DNA of 64,000 bases. It comes from Planctomycetota bacterium (GTDB lineage Bacteria > Planctomycetota > UBA1135 > GCA-002686595). Below the pieces are notes generated by a model that did no database searches, had not been told where the DNA came from, and saw only the letters and a program-made list of their open reading frames with translations. Made by a program: the position numbers and the translations under genes. Shown here in pieces: positions 27,071 to 35,329 of this stretch. The stretch is taken from assembly GCA_002862085.1 (NCBI GenBank), contig PKCK01000061.1, positions 1 to 64,000 on the forward strand, read 5' to 3'. The first letter of the stretch is position 1, and each line of letters opens with the position of its first letter.

Positions 27071-29848
27071 ATGATGGGCATCGCACACCTCGAGGCGTGG
27101 TGGCACGCCTCCGCCACGTGGATCGCATTTGCGCAGGTCGCGGGCGGCCAGAACGCACTCGCAACCCTCGCCACGGTCGTCGGCGGGGGTGTCCTCGGCG
27201 CCTGCGCCTGCTGGTTCTTCGCCAAGCGGCGGAGCCTCACCCAGCACCGCGTTCAGCAGGAACTCTGGGACCGCAAGTTCCGGCTCGCCGAAGCCGACCG
27301 CGAGGCCGCGGTCGCCGCGCTCAACCAGAACAACGTCGACGTCAAGCGGATCAAGGCGACCTTCGAGTCCCACGTCCAACGGATCGCGCTCCTCGAGGGC
27401 GAGCTGAAGCTGGAGCGCACGCAGAACGGCGACCTGCGCGAGCGGCTCGACCAGCAGGCTGGCGCGATCGAGACGCTGCGCGGCGAGCGCGGCGAGATCG
27501 AGACCGCTGCCGCCTCCTCCAAGGCCGAGTCCGATCGCAAGACGCGCGTGTTCAAGGAGCTCGCATCGGAGCGCGAGAGTCTCTCCGCGCGCGTCGAGGA
27601 GCTCACCCGGAGCGCGGAAGAAGCCGACGTTCGACACGCGGAACACGTCGCGCGTCTCCGCGACGAGATCGCTGACAAGGCGAATGCACTGTCCGCGTGG
27701 GAGCGGCGTAGCAGCGAGGACCAGGAGGCCACGGGGGCCGCGCTGACCGGCCTCGAGGAGCGCATTCTCGAGCTGGAGCCGCTCCCGGCGAAGCTCCGCG
27801 CCGCCGAGGAGCTTGTCGAGGAGTGGCGCGCGCGCCACGCGGAGCTCGAGGAGCGGACGCGCCGCGAGGCGGCTGAACTGCTCGAGGAGGTCGAGCTGCT
27901 GCGTCCACTGCCAGCAGAGCTCGAGCGTGCGCGCGTCGACCTCGACGAGGCGCGCGCTGCGCTCGCGCGCGCCGGTAAGAGCCACGAGGACGAGATCGCC
28001 GCGCTCGAGAGCGCGGCGAACGAGAGCCGCACTGCGCTGGAGCAGCGCATCGCCGAGCTCGAACCCTTCCCCGACCGCCTGGCCACGGCCGAGTCCTCGA
28101 TCGCGGAGTTGAAGTCGGCCCGCGAGGCGCTGAGCGCGTCGACCGCAACGGAGATCAAGACACTCAAGGAGACGGTCACCGAGCTGGAGCCCCTGCCCGG
28201 AGAGCTCGAGGCCACGCGCGTCGAACTCGAGATGGTCCAGGGCGAGCGGGACGAGCTGCTCGCCGCTTCCACGGCCGAGATCGACGAGCTCCAGAGTCGC
28301 GTCGCGAGACTCGAGCCGGTCTCTGGCCAGCTGGAAGGGACTCGCGCCGAGCTCTCGAAGATCCGCGAGGAGAAGGCCGAACTCGAGCGCGCGACCGAGC
28401 TCGAGATCTCGACTCTCCGCGCCCGCGTCGACGAACTGGCCCCCGTGCAGGGGACGCTCGAGCGGACCGTCGACGAGCTGGGCGCGCTTCGCGAGGAGCG
28501 TGATCGCCTCGCCCGCGAGATGGGCGAGACGACCACCGCCCTGCGTGCGCGCCTGGCCGTCCTCGAGCCCCTCGAGCCCCGCCTGGAGGATCGCGAGCAG
28601 CAGCTCGCGACGCTCCGCGAGGAACACCGCGCCGCGCGCACCGCGTCCGCCACCGCCGTCGCAGCGCTGGAAGCGCGGCTCGCGGAGCTCGAGCCGGTAC
28701 CGGTCGAGCTGGATGCAGCGAGCAAGGAGCTCGCGACCGCCAAGGCACGACTCGCCGAACTCGAGCCACTCGTGCCGCGACTGGCCCGTGTGGAGACGGA
28801 GCTGGAGGCCGCCAACGCCAAGAACGACGCGCTGCAAGAGGACTCCCGGACCCGCATCGGATCTCTCCAGGGGAAGGTCGGCGAACTCGAACCCCTGAGG
28901 GTGGAACTCGCCCAGCGTGACGGCGAGCTGCGCGTGCTGCGTGAACGCGTCACCGAGCTCGAGCCGGTCCCCGTCAAGCTCCTCGAGCGGGAGTCCGAGC
29001 TGGCCGAAGAGCGCTCACAGAGCGCGCGCGCGGCGCGCACCGCTGCGACGAAGATCGAGAGCCTCGAGAAACGGCTCGCGGAGCTCGAGGGCGCCGACAG
29101 TGAACTCGTCAACGCGAGGGAGGCCCTCGCGGAGCTGCGCCGCGATGCGACCCGCGACGGCAAGGAGCTCGCTCAACGCTCCAAGAAGCTCGACACGACG
29201 CAGGCGAAGCTCGAGGCGGGCAGGAAGGAGATCCAGGCGCTCCGCGCGCGCATGACCGAGCTCCAGAGCGCCCAGAAGGCCGACCAACGCCGAGCGCACG
29301 ACCTCGCCAGTCAGGCGAGCAAGCTGGAGACCAAGCTCAAGAGCGCCCTCCTCAAACTGGAGGAGCAGACAGCCCGGGCCGCCGAGACGCGGCGCGACCT
29401 CGCGACCGCGCGCAAGGAAGGTACGGTGGCGGCCCGACGCGCAGCCAAGGCCGAGTCCGCCCTCGAGCGCGCGAAGCCCGCGGCCAAGAGCGCCGAACCC
29501 GTGAAGGAGCTCACTCCCCGGCCACGCCCCGCCGAGACAGCGGCCAGCGCCGAGGGAAAGAAGCCGACGCCGAGGAAGCGCGGGGCCAAGAAGAAGGTCG
29601 CGAAGAAGCCCACCGCTCGGCGCCGCCCGGTCGACGATCTGAAGCTGATCGCTGGCATCGGCCCGAGCTTCGAAAAGGCCCTCCACAAGGCGGGCGTGCG
29701 CCACTTCGACGACCTCGCGGCCATGCGTGTCGCCGACCTCGAGGCTCTTTCCGAGAAGATCGACGTCCCCGTGGATCGGATGAGGAAGGGCAAGTGGGTC
29801 GAGCACGCGAGGCGCCTGGCCAAGCAGGTCGCGGCGACGTCGGCCTGA
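27071..29848 (+). CDS. Membrane-anchored coiled-coil protein with 42-residue LEPxP repeats and C-terminal helix-hairpin-helix
   Basis: A 925-residue protein. Near residues 30-50 there is one membrane segment (ATVVGGGVLGACACWFFAKR). A long charged coiled coil of about 700 residues follows. Its middle part repeats with a 42-residue period (six heptads): each unit opens with LEP(L/V/F)P and contains a REERD-like centre. At least seven intervals are exactly 42, two are 24 and one is 53. Then comes a Lys/Pro/Ala-rich linker (RKRGAKKKVAKKPTARRR). A C-terminal helix-hairpin-helix domain follows, with DLKLIAGIGPSFEKALHKAG and VRHFDDLAAM, of the kind that binds DNA or protein. It may tether DNA or a scaffold to the membrane; the function is unknown. 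A second ATG is at 27074. Confidence 0.85.
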   Translation: MMGIAHLEAWWHASATWIAFAQVAGGQNALATLATVVGGGVLGACACWFFAKRRSLTQHRVQQELWDRKFRLAEADREAAVAALNQNNVDVKRIKATFESHVQRIALLEGELKLERTQNGDLRERLDQQAGAIETLRGERGEIETAAASSKAESDRKTRVFKELASERESLSARVEELTRSAEEADVRHAEHVARLRDEIADKANALSAWERRSSEDQEATGAALTGLEERILELEPLPAKLRAAEELVEEWRARHAELEERTRREAAELLEEVELLRPLPAELERARVDLDEARAALARAGKSHEDEIAALESAANESRTALEQRIAELEPFPDRLATAESSIAELKSAREALSASTATEIKTLKETVTELEPLPGELEATRVELEMVQGERDELLAASTAEIDELQSRVARLEPVSGQLEGTRAELSKIREEKAELERATELEISTLRARVDELAPVQGTLERTVDELGALREERDRLAREMGETTTALRARLAVLEPLEPRLEDREQQLATLREEHRAARTASATAVAALEARLAELEPVPVELDAASKELATAKARLAELEPLVPRLARVETELEAANAKNDALQEDSRTRIGSLQGKVGELEPLRVELAQRDGELRVLRERVTELEPVPVKLLERESELAEERSQSARAARTAATKIESLEKRLAELEGADSELVNAREALAELRRDATRDGKELAQRSKKLDTTQAKLEAGRKEIQALRARMTELQSAQKADQRRAHDLASQASKLETKLKSALLKLEEQTARAAETRRDLATARKEGTVAARRAAKAESALERAKPAAKSAEPVKELTPRPRPAETAASAEGKKPTPRKRGAKKKVAKKPTARRRPVDDLKLIAGIGPSFEKALHKAGVRHFDDLAAMRVADLEALSEKIDVPVDRMRKGKWVEHARRLAKQVAATSA

Positions 29849-30010
29849 CCACGCGACCGCTCGGGCGCGCAGCCGGAATCCACGCGAGCGGGGGTCCCAC
29901 TGGCGGTTCCCGCGCTCGCTCCGTTCAGGCCCGGAGAACGCCGGCGCACCGCGTCACGGATCACCGTGAGCACCGGGCACCCCCCTGCAGCGGCGCTACG
30001 AAGGGGAACG

Positions 30011-30051
30011 ATCGAGGCCCCCGGTCGCTCGCAGCGACCGGGGGCCTCGAT
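30011..30051. terminator. Perfect 19-bp inverted repeat between convergent genes
   Basis: Bases 30011-30029 are fully complementary to 30033-30051 around a 3-nt loop (CGC). The hairpin lies between the convergent stops at 29848 and 30076 and so probably acts as a terminator for both strands. There is no long U-tract, as is common at this GC content. Confidence 0.75.
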
Positions 30052-30075
30052 GATTGGCCGGGTTCGACCGCCCCC

Positions 30076-31350
30076 TCAGGGCTGCGGGACGTCGCCAGCG
30101 ACGATCCAGCTGGCGCTCGTCCACGTCGGGTGGACGCTCACCGTGTCGTCGTACATCCGCCAGGAGCCGTCGGAGTAGGCCGCGATGTCCTGGGGGTTGA
30201 TCACCTTGCGCGCCGCGAAACGGAGCGAGTCCGGATCGAGGAAGTCGCTCAGGCGACGGATCTCGCCACCGAGCCAGTTGAGCTGGCGGATGCTGCCGCA
30301 CTGGCCGCCGTCCGAGTCCTGGAGCGCGACGTGGAGCACCCCGCAGGCGTCGGCATCGATCGCGAGGATCGCGACCTGGTCCGCCGGATCCCAGCGGCCG
30401 TAGTCCACCGTGCCGTCGGGGAGGATTCGCTCGATCGCCGTCGCGGTGGCCACGTAGATCTCATCGTCGAGACCGGCCGTCAGATCGACGACGTCGGCGA
30501 AGGGGACCGGGAGGGGGAGCGCGCTCGCATCCAAGGAACCGCCGACCGGTGAACCGTCGGCCTCCAGCTGGATCAGCTGCCCGCCGTTGCGATTCGTGGC
30601 GAGGACCGTACGTCCCGTGCGGGTGACAGCGATGACGCTGCTCCAGAGCGCTCCCTCGAGATCGGGAGCGGCGAAACCACCCTGCTCGACGAGGTCGCGA
30701 TCGACGCGAAGGAGAGCGTCGGTGAGCGTCGGTCCAGGGCGCAGGACCATCACGTGGCCGAGCTCGTCGGCCGCGATGTCGTCGACCTTGAAGGGCAGCA
30801 TGACCTCGAGCTCGCGAACCCCGTCGCGCCTGACGCGAGCGAGATGCTGGATCGCGGAGGCGTCACCCACTCGGTCAGCAACGAAGTGATCCGGGCCGCT
30901 GACCGTCATCCGCGCGGCGACGTCGTCCTCGTCGGTACCCAGGATGACCTGCGTCACGATCAGGCTCGCATCCGTCGGCTGCACGATCAGGTCGAGGACG
31001 CCGGCGCGCGCTTCGCTGTCGGTGGCCTGAACGATGTAGACACCCGGATCACCGACGACGAGACGGACGCGGCTCGGGTCGTCGAGGGCGATGAGCTGTC
31101 CGCCGGGATCCATGAGGAGGTCCCATCCGTCGATCAGAGCCGGGAAACCACTGATCACAGCGGAGATGTCTGTCAGCTGACCCTGACGGACGAGCGGGTT
31201 GCTCGACGAGAGGATGAGCGAGTCCCCCGATCCGGCGCCGGGCCCGCCGGAGGCGCTCCCATCCTTGTGGGAGTGACAGCCGGCGCCGAGGACGCCAGAG
31301 GCGAGAACGGACGCGAAGAGAGTGAGGGTCTTGGGGGAAGTCAGTCGCAT
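30076..31350 (-). CDS. Lipoprotein of unknown function, probable beta-propeller
   Basis: A 424-residue lipoprotein with lipobox LGAGC (near residue 24) and a Gly/Ser-rich linker behind it. Residues about 45-135 look like an Ig-like domain (LSSSNPLVRQGQLTDISAVI ... VYIVQATDSEA). The remainder has repeating strands with Asp-rich turns, such as RVRRDGVRELEVMLPFKVDD, LLRVDRDLVEQGGFAAPDLEG, TVLATNRNGGQLIQLEADG and AIERILPDGTVDYGRWDPAD. This pattern is typical of NHL/SMP-30-like propellers. No catalytic motif is visible. It is convergent with the coiled-coil gene and divergent from the YdcF-like gene. Confidence 0.65.
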   Translation of the reverse strand: MRLTSPKTLTLFASVLASGVLGAGCHSHKDGSASGGPGAGSGDSLILSSSNPLVRQGQLTDISAVISGFPALIDGWDLLMDPGGQLIALDDPSRVRLVVGDPGVYIVQATDSEARAGVLDLIVQPTDASLIVTQVILGTDEDDVAARMTVSGPDHFVADRVGDASAIQHLARVRRDGVRELEVMLPFKVDDIAADELGHVMVLRPGPTLTDALLRVDRDLVEQGGFAAPDLEGALWSSVIAVTRTGRTVLATNRNGGQLIQLEADGSPVGGSLDASALPLPVPFADVVDLTAGLDDEIYVATATAIERILPDGTVDYGRWDPADQVAILAIDADACGVLHVALQDSDGGQCGSIRQLNWLGGEIRRLSDFLDPDSLRFAARKVINPQDIAAYSDGSWRMYDDTVSVHPTWTSASWIVAGDVPQP

Positions 31351-31560
31351 GTTTGTGCGTGGTCTACAGATTGCACTCAAAGGTATCCCCCCCTCTCGCC
31401 CCGGCAGACTCGCATGAGAACTAAACGGGTGAGGGCGTCTCAAGAGCGTTCTGCCGCGCACCGAAGAGCGACTTGGTGGGCCAGCGCGGGACGAGATCCT
31501 CCCTTTCTGTCCCCTGCCGAGGCACGCGGCCGCCGCTCGCGAACCTCCGCGCTCGGTCGG

Positions 31561-31566
31561 CACAAT
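31561..31566 (+). promoter_or_regulatory. CACAAT -10-like element, leaderless promoter
   Basis: CACAAT ends 6 nt before the ATG at 31573. An identical hexamer with identical spacing precedes the pyruvate kinase gene on the minus strand. Confidence 0.35.
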
Positions 31567-31572
31567 GTGGCG

Positions 31573-32340
31573 ATGGTGCCCCAGCTGAAGACCTTGCTCG
31601 AGACGCTCCTCATGCCTCCGACCAGCCTCTACCTGGTGGTGCTGGCGGGCCTCGTCCTCGCGCGATACGGCGGCGCGAAGAGGCGCCGCATGATCGGGGT
31701 GTGTCTCGCGTGGGCGGGAGGAGCTGCAGCGGTCGCGCTCAGCACACCCCTCGTGGCCCATCTCCTTCTCGCGAGTCTCCAGGAGGCCGACCACATCCCG
31801 CCGGACGCCGCCGTGATCGACGCCGAGGCGATCGTCGTCCTGTCCGCGGACGTGGATTGCGACCCGCCTGAGTACGGCGAGGACCAGCCGGGCGCCCTCA
31901 CCGTACTCCGCTGCCGCTACGGCGCGGCGCTGGCCCGCAGGACGGGGCTCCCCATCCTGCTCTCGGGCGGGGTCCTGCGTCCTGATCGGCGGCCGGTCAG
32001 CCACGTGATGCGTGACTTCGTACGGGACGAGCTGGGGACCCCGGTCCGCTGGGTCGAGGAGGAGTCGACGACCACGCGCGGGAACGCCGAGTTCTCGGCT
32101 CGGATCCTGGCACGAGAGGGCGTCCAGCGGGTCGCCCTCGTCAGCCATGCGTGGCACCTCCCGAGGGCCCAGGCGGCCTTCGAGGAGGCCGGGATGGAGA
32201 TCCTGCCCGCTCCAACGGCGCCCCACGCGCCACCGAACGGGCTCCTGGAGTCCCTCATCCCGCGCGGCAAGTCGCTCCGGGACAGCACGTGGGCCGTCCA
32301 CGAGTGGGGCGGGCGGCTCTGGTACTGGCTGGGCGGCTGA
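31573..32340 (+). CDS. YdcF/ElyC-like DUF218 membrane protein
   Basis: A 255-residue protein. Two membrane segments lie at the N-terminus (YLVVLAGLVLARY and GVCLAWAGGAAAVALSTPLV). A DUF218 domain follows: AIVVLSADVD, GLPILLSGG, STTTRGNAEFSARIL and VALVSHAWHLPRAQAAFEEAG. E. coli ElyC of this family affects envelope lipid-carrier metabolism; other members are uncharacterised. An in-frame GTG at 31567 is an alternative start. The next gene begins only 33 nt downstream but has its own -10-like element. Confidence 0.88.
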   Translation: MVPQLKTLLETLLMPPTSLYLVVLAGLVLARYGGAKRRRMIGVCLAWAGGAAAVALSTPLVAHLLLASLQEADHIPPDAAVIDAEAIVVLSADVDCDPPEYGEDQPGALTVLRCRYGAALARRTGLPILLSGGVLRPDRRPVSHVMRDFVRDELGTPVRWVEEESTTTRGNAEFSARILAREGVQRVALVSHAWHLPRAQAAFEEAGMEILPAPTAPHAPPNGLLESLIPRGKSLRDSTWAVHEWGGRLWYWLGG

Positions 32341-32361
32341 TACAAGAGCGCAGAGGGCCGG

Positions 32362-32367
32362 TACCCT
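32362..32367 (+). promoter_or_regulatory. -10-like element, leaderless promoter
   Basis: TACCCT ends 6 nt before the ATG of the selenocysteine TlpA-like gene. The spacing matches the other leaderless elements in this window. Confidence 0.4.
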
Positions 32368-32373
32368 GTCCCC

Positions 32374-33378
32374 ATGAAGAGTCTCCCCGCGAGCCTGCTC
32401 ACGATCGCAGCTGCGATCCCCGCGGTCGTGGCCGCCACCGTCCCGGCAGCCACGCAATCGGCCGTCGAAGTCGGCGACGAGGTCAACTTCACGTTCCGCT
32501 CGGCGCCCGTGAATGCCATGGGGATCAAGGGCCTCGACGAGCTCCGGGGCAAACCCGTCCTCGTGGAGTTCTGGGGCACCCGCTGAGGTCCCTGCATCTC
32601 GGGGGCGGTGCCCTCGGCCATGAAGAAAGCGCGCGAGTTCGGCGATGATCTCGCGATCATCTTCGTCGAGTCGCAGGGCGCGACGCAGGAGAGGATGGAG
32701 CGCTTCGTGTGGGATCGCGGCTGGATGGGAACCACCGCGATGTGGACCCGGGAGGCCCCGTTCCGCACCGGCTCGAACGGCATCCCCAACTTCGCGCTCA
32801 TCGGCGCCGACGGGAGGATCCTGATGAAGGGCCATCCGATGTCGATGCAGAGCAAGGTCGTGAAGGCGATCGAAGCGGAGATCAAGAAGGGCAAGGGCGC
32901 CCCCGACGACGCACCCAGGTCCCTGAAGTCCGCCTACAAGGCGCTCGCGAAGGGCGACTACGCCAAGGCTCACGCCGCCGCCCGGAGGGTCGTGGCCAGG
33001 GCCGGTGACGACGCCGCGGCCGCCGAGGCCTTCATCGAGTCGGTGGACGCTCGCTTCGACAAGACCCTGAAGCGCGTCGAGTACCTGCTATCGAACGGCT
33101 ATGCGCTGCGCGCCACCGCTCTCCACGACGAGCTTCGGGCCGGCGCCAAGGGCAACGACGATCTCGAAGCCCGCGCCGCGGCGCTCACCGGGTCCATGAA
33201 CTCCGACCTGGTCTCCGACGAGATGAAGCTCGACAGGGCTTTCAGCAAGCTGGAGGTGAAGCTTCACGAGAAGGGCCTCGACGAGAAGCTGCTCAAGAGG
33301 GTCCGCAAGATGGCGGAGAAGAACGAGGCCAGCCGGGTCATGCGACGCGCGCGCCGGATCCTCGACCTCGCAGGCTGA
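32374..33378 (+). CDS. TlpA/thioredoxin-like selenoprotein (in-frame UGA at 32584-32586 read as Sec71)
   Basis: One 335-codon reading frame interrupted only by TGA at codon 71. Residues 1 to about 25 are a signal peptide (LLTIAAAIPAVVAATVPA). The thioredoxin-like fold reads KPVLVEFWGTR-[UGA]-GPCISGAVPSA, so the UGA sits at the N-terminal cysteine of the family's C-G-P-C motif, giving U71-G-P-C74. After the UGA the fold continues normally: FGDDLAIIFVES and the cis-proline segment GIPNFALIGADGRIL. The last about 170 residues are helical and lysine-rich (AYKALAKGDYAKAHAAARRV), TPR-like. A bSECIS-like hairpin starts 12 nt after the UGA with its loop at +21. Expected role: exported thiol/selenol redox chemistry. 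A caller unaware of Sec would report a 70-residue stub plus a truncated protein from 32608. Confidence 0.88.
32599..32617 (+). promoter_or_regulatory. Bacterial SECIS-like hairpin of the TlpA-like selenoprotein
   Basis: Stem 32599-32606 pairs with 32610-32617 (8 bp including two G-U pairs) around the loop GGU (32607-32609). Twenty nt separate the UGA (32584-32586) from the loop. Known bacterial SECIS elements lie just downstream of the UGA inside the coding region, with the loop about 16-37 nt away and a G at the start of the loop. This hairpin fits on each point. Confidence 0.75.
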
Positions 33379-33418
33379 GACGACGAGCGCGGGGCAGCGC
33401 CCGGTGGCGACGCGAAGA

Positions 33419-33457
33419 AGAGAGGGGGGCGCCGCTCGATGCGGCGCCCCCCTCTCT
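33419..33457. terminator. 17-bp GC-rich hairpin between convergent genes
   Basis: Bases 33419-33435 pair with 33441-33457 around the 5-nt loop TCGAT. It lies between the stop of the selenoprotein gene (33378) and the stop of the convergent hydrolase gene (33517). On the plus strand the 3' side ends CCCCCCTCTCTC, a weak pyrimidine tail. Confidence 0.75.
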
Positions 33458-33516
33458 CGTGTCGAGTCCTGATCGGATGCCCCGCTGCAGTCAGCGAGCG
33501 GGCACGCGCGTCCAGG

Positions 33517-35016
33517 TCAGGGCTGCAGGGTCACGGCCAGGCCGTTGGACTGGTTGAAGGGCCCGAAGGCGTTCATCGGATCGCGATAGACCACCTGGAA
33601 ATGCACGTCACGACCGACGCCGAAGTACGGTGCGATCTGCGAGTGCTGGCTCGTGAAATCGACGGGGAGCGTGAAGTTCCCGCCGGCGTCCGCAGCGCCG
33701 TAGGCGAGGCGCTGGAGACCCGGCCCGACGCACAGGTAGCCGGCACCGCTGGGCAGGTAGGCCGTCGTCGGGCTCACGAAGACGAACCCGAACTGTCCGG
33801 GAGGGCAGCCCGTGACCCGGAACTCGAAGTCGTTCGCGCTCAGCGAGCAGGAGCCTCGGTAGTTCGCCGCGGCGTACTGGCCGTTGGCGTTCGGGACCAT
33901 GGGACCGCAGTAGCCGCGCGGCCCGAGGTCGAGCTCGCAGAGATACGCCTCTGCGCGGGCGCCGTTGCCGGGGAGCGTCGCGAAGCCGTGCAGGCCGTCG
34001 GGATAGAAGAAGGCCTCGAAGTCGGGAGAGGTTCCGCCCGCGAGGGCGATCGCGTCCATCAGCACGGCGGTGTGGGAGGAATCCACCTGCGTGTCCGCGA
34101 GACCGTGGTGGGCTTGGACGCTGGGCAGGCTCGCGGCGAAGTAGCACGCGGAGCGCCGGATCCAGGAGAGGCGAGCTTCCTCCAGGGACAACGCACCCGA
34201 CAGCCAGGGCTCGACGGAGGTCTCCCAGGCGACGCGGCCGATGCCCGCGGGCGCGACGCCGTTGTTACGGATCGCGTCGATGCGCGTCCGCACGCTCGGG
34301 AGGGACAGATCCGAGAAGCCGAAGAGGCTGACCACACGACGCACCCGGGCGTCGCGGAGGCTCATGAGCATCACCACGGCGGCGCCGCGGCTGAGGCCGT
34401 AGGCGCCGATGCGAGCCTCGTCGATCTCGGGGTAGTTCTCCAGCGCGGCCGAGAGGAGCGCGCGTGTGTCGTCGACGTCACGGTCCGCCCAGGAGGCGGT
34501 CCCGCCTGAGGTGAAGGTCCCCGCGAAGGGCGTGACGAGGTCCTCCCCCCGGTAGCTCGGGATGAGCACGAACGCCTTGGAGTCGATGCACTGACCCGGG
34601 AACGTGGAGAACACGTTGCCGATCTCATCGAGGTCGACTCCGGAGAGTCCACCGTGGCAGGCGACGATCAGCGGGTACGACCCGCCCGGGACGTAGTTCG
34701 GGGGGAAGCGCAGCGCGCCGTAGTGCCGCTGGCCGTCCACCACGTGGCTGAGCACGTGGATGGTGTCGCCGCGTCCGTCGACGCCCGTCTCCTCGAGGCG
34801 GTAGTCCTCGACCTCGAGGGGGCGGGTCGCCCAGTCGGCGCGGACGAGACGGAGCTCGTCGCTGGTGGGCGGAGCGAAGAGTTCCGCGAGGTCTCCGGAG
34901 GCGCTCGTCGTCGCACTCCGGGTCGCCCCCGGAGCCGGGGACGCGAGGAACACTGCTGAAGCGGCGCTCAGGACGAGAGCGAGTCCGCGGGCGTAGGTCG
35001 TCATAGGAAGAGCCAT
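33517..35016 (-). CDS. Secreted alpha/beta hydrolase with the shared C-terminal module
   Basis: A 499-residue exported protein with signal peptide (GLALVLSAASAVFLASPAPG). The core is a prolyl-oligopeptidase-like alpha/beta hydrolase: YPLIVACHGG (oxyanion region), PSYRGEDL, DVDDTRALLSAALE, the nucleophile elbow YGLSRGAAV (G-x-S-x-G) and HHGLADTQVDSSHTAVLMDA around the catalytic His/Asp. It may be a peptidase or esterase. The last about 130 residues begin with YCGPMVPNANGQ, contain PPGQFGFVFV and GAGYLCVGPG, and end with FQVVYRDPMN. This is the same module as at the end of the proteins at 21.2 and 60.6 kb. An alternative ATG is at 35004. A TACGGT hexamer lies about 60 nt upstream on the minus strand. 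Confidence 0.82.
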   Translation of the reverse strand: MALPMTTYARGLALVLSAASAVFLASPAPGATRSATTSASGDLAELFAPPTSDELRLVRADWATRPLEVEDYRLEETGVDGRGDTIHVLSHVVDGQRHYGALRFPPNYVPGGSYPLIVACHGGLSGVDLDEIGNVFSTFPGQCIDSKAFVLIPSYRGEDLVTPFAGTFTSGGTASWADRDVDDTRALLSAALENYPEIDEARIGAYGLSRGAAVVMLMSLRDARVRRVVSLFGFSDLSLPSVRTRIDAIRNNGVAPAGIGRVAWETSVEPWLSGALSLEEARLSWIRRSACYFAASLPSVQAHHGLADTQVDSSHTAVLMDAIALAGGTSPDFEAFFYPDGLHGFATLPGNGARAEAYLCELDLGPRGYCGPMVPNANGQYAAANYRGSCSLSANDFEFRVTGCPPGQFGFVFVSPTTAYLPSGAGYLCVGPGLQRLAYGAADAGGNFTLPVDFTSQHSQIAPYFGVGRDVHFQVVYRDPMNAFGPFNQSNGLAVTLQP

Positions 35017-35329
35017 GGAGAGCAGGGGGTGGCGCGCCACGCGTCGCCGCAGAAAACCAACTTCGTTGAACCGTACTTCGGGGAGGGTGCGGCAGCGAAG
35101 CCCAAGCTGGGGACCGACAGGCGCGCTTCAAGCGTACCACGTGCGCGGGAATCCACCACGAAAGGGGTAAGTCAGCCTGTCGCGCCAGATTCCGAGGCCC
35201 TCCCGGACGGGCGTGAAGATGCCCCGAAAAGAGCGATCGCTCCCGACACAACCCGTGAAGGGACCGCCGCATGCGCTCGGTCGAGGCCTCTTCGCGAGCC
35301 CCGGACCGCGATCAGGCCCGGAGGCAGCT
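35017..35329. other. Intergenic region, no gene seen
   Basis: About 310 nt between two minus-strand genes. It is AT-richer than its surroundings (for example AAAACCAACTTCGTTGAACC near 35050) and contains the likely promoter of the hydrolase gene (ACCGTA at about 35072-35077, which is TACGGT on the minus strand). No conserved reading frame or long hairpin was found. Confidence 0.5.

Noticed and set aside
27720-29130. Regular about 126-nt periodicity considered as a DNA tandem repeat or CRISPR-like array
   Set aside because: The units are diverged at DNA level but keep the reading frame and heptad pattern, so the repeat is a protein feature.
32584-32586. The TGA as an ordinary stop, nonsense mutation or sequencing error
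   Set aside because: It falls exactly on the redox cysteine, the downstream protein is intact over 260 codons, a SECIS-like hairpin follows at the right distance, and an independent gene in the same window shows the same arrangement.
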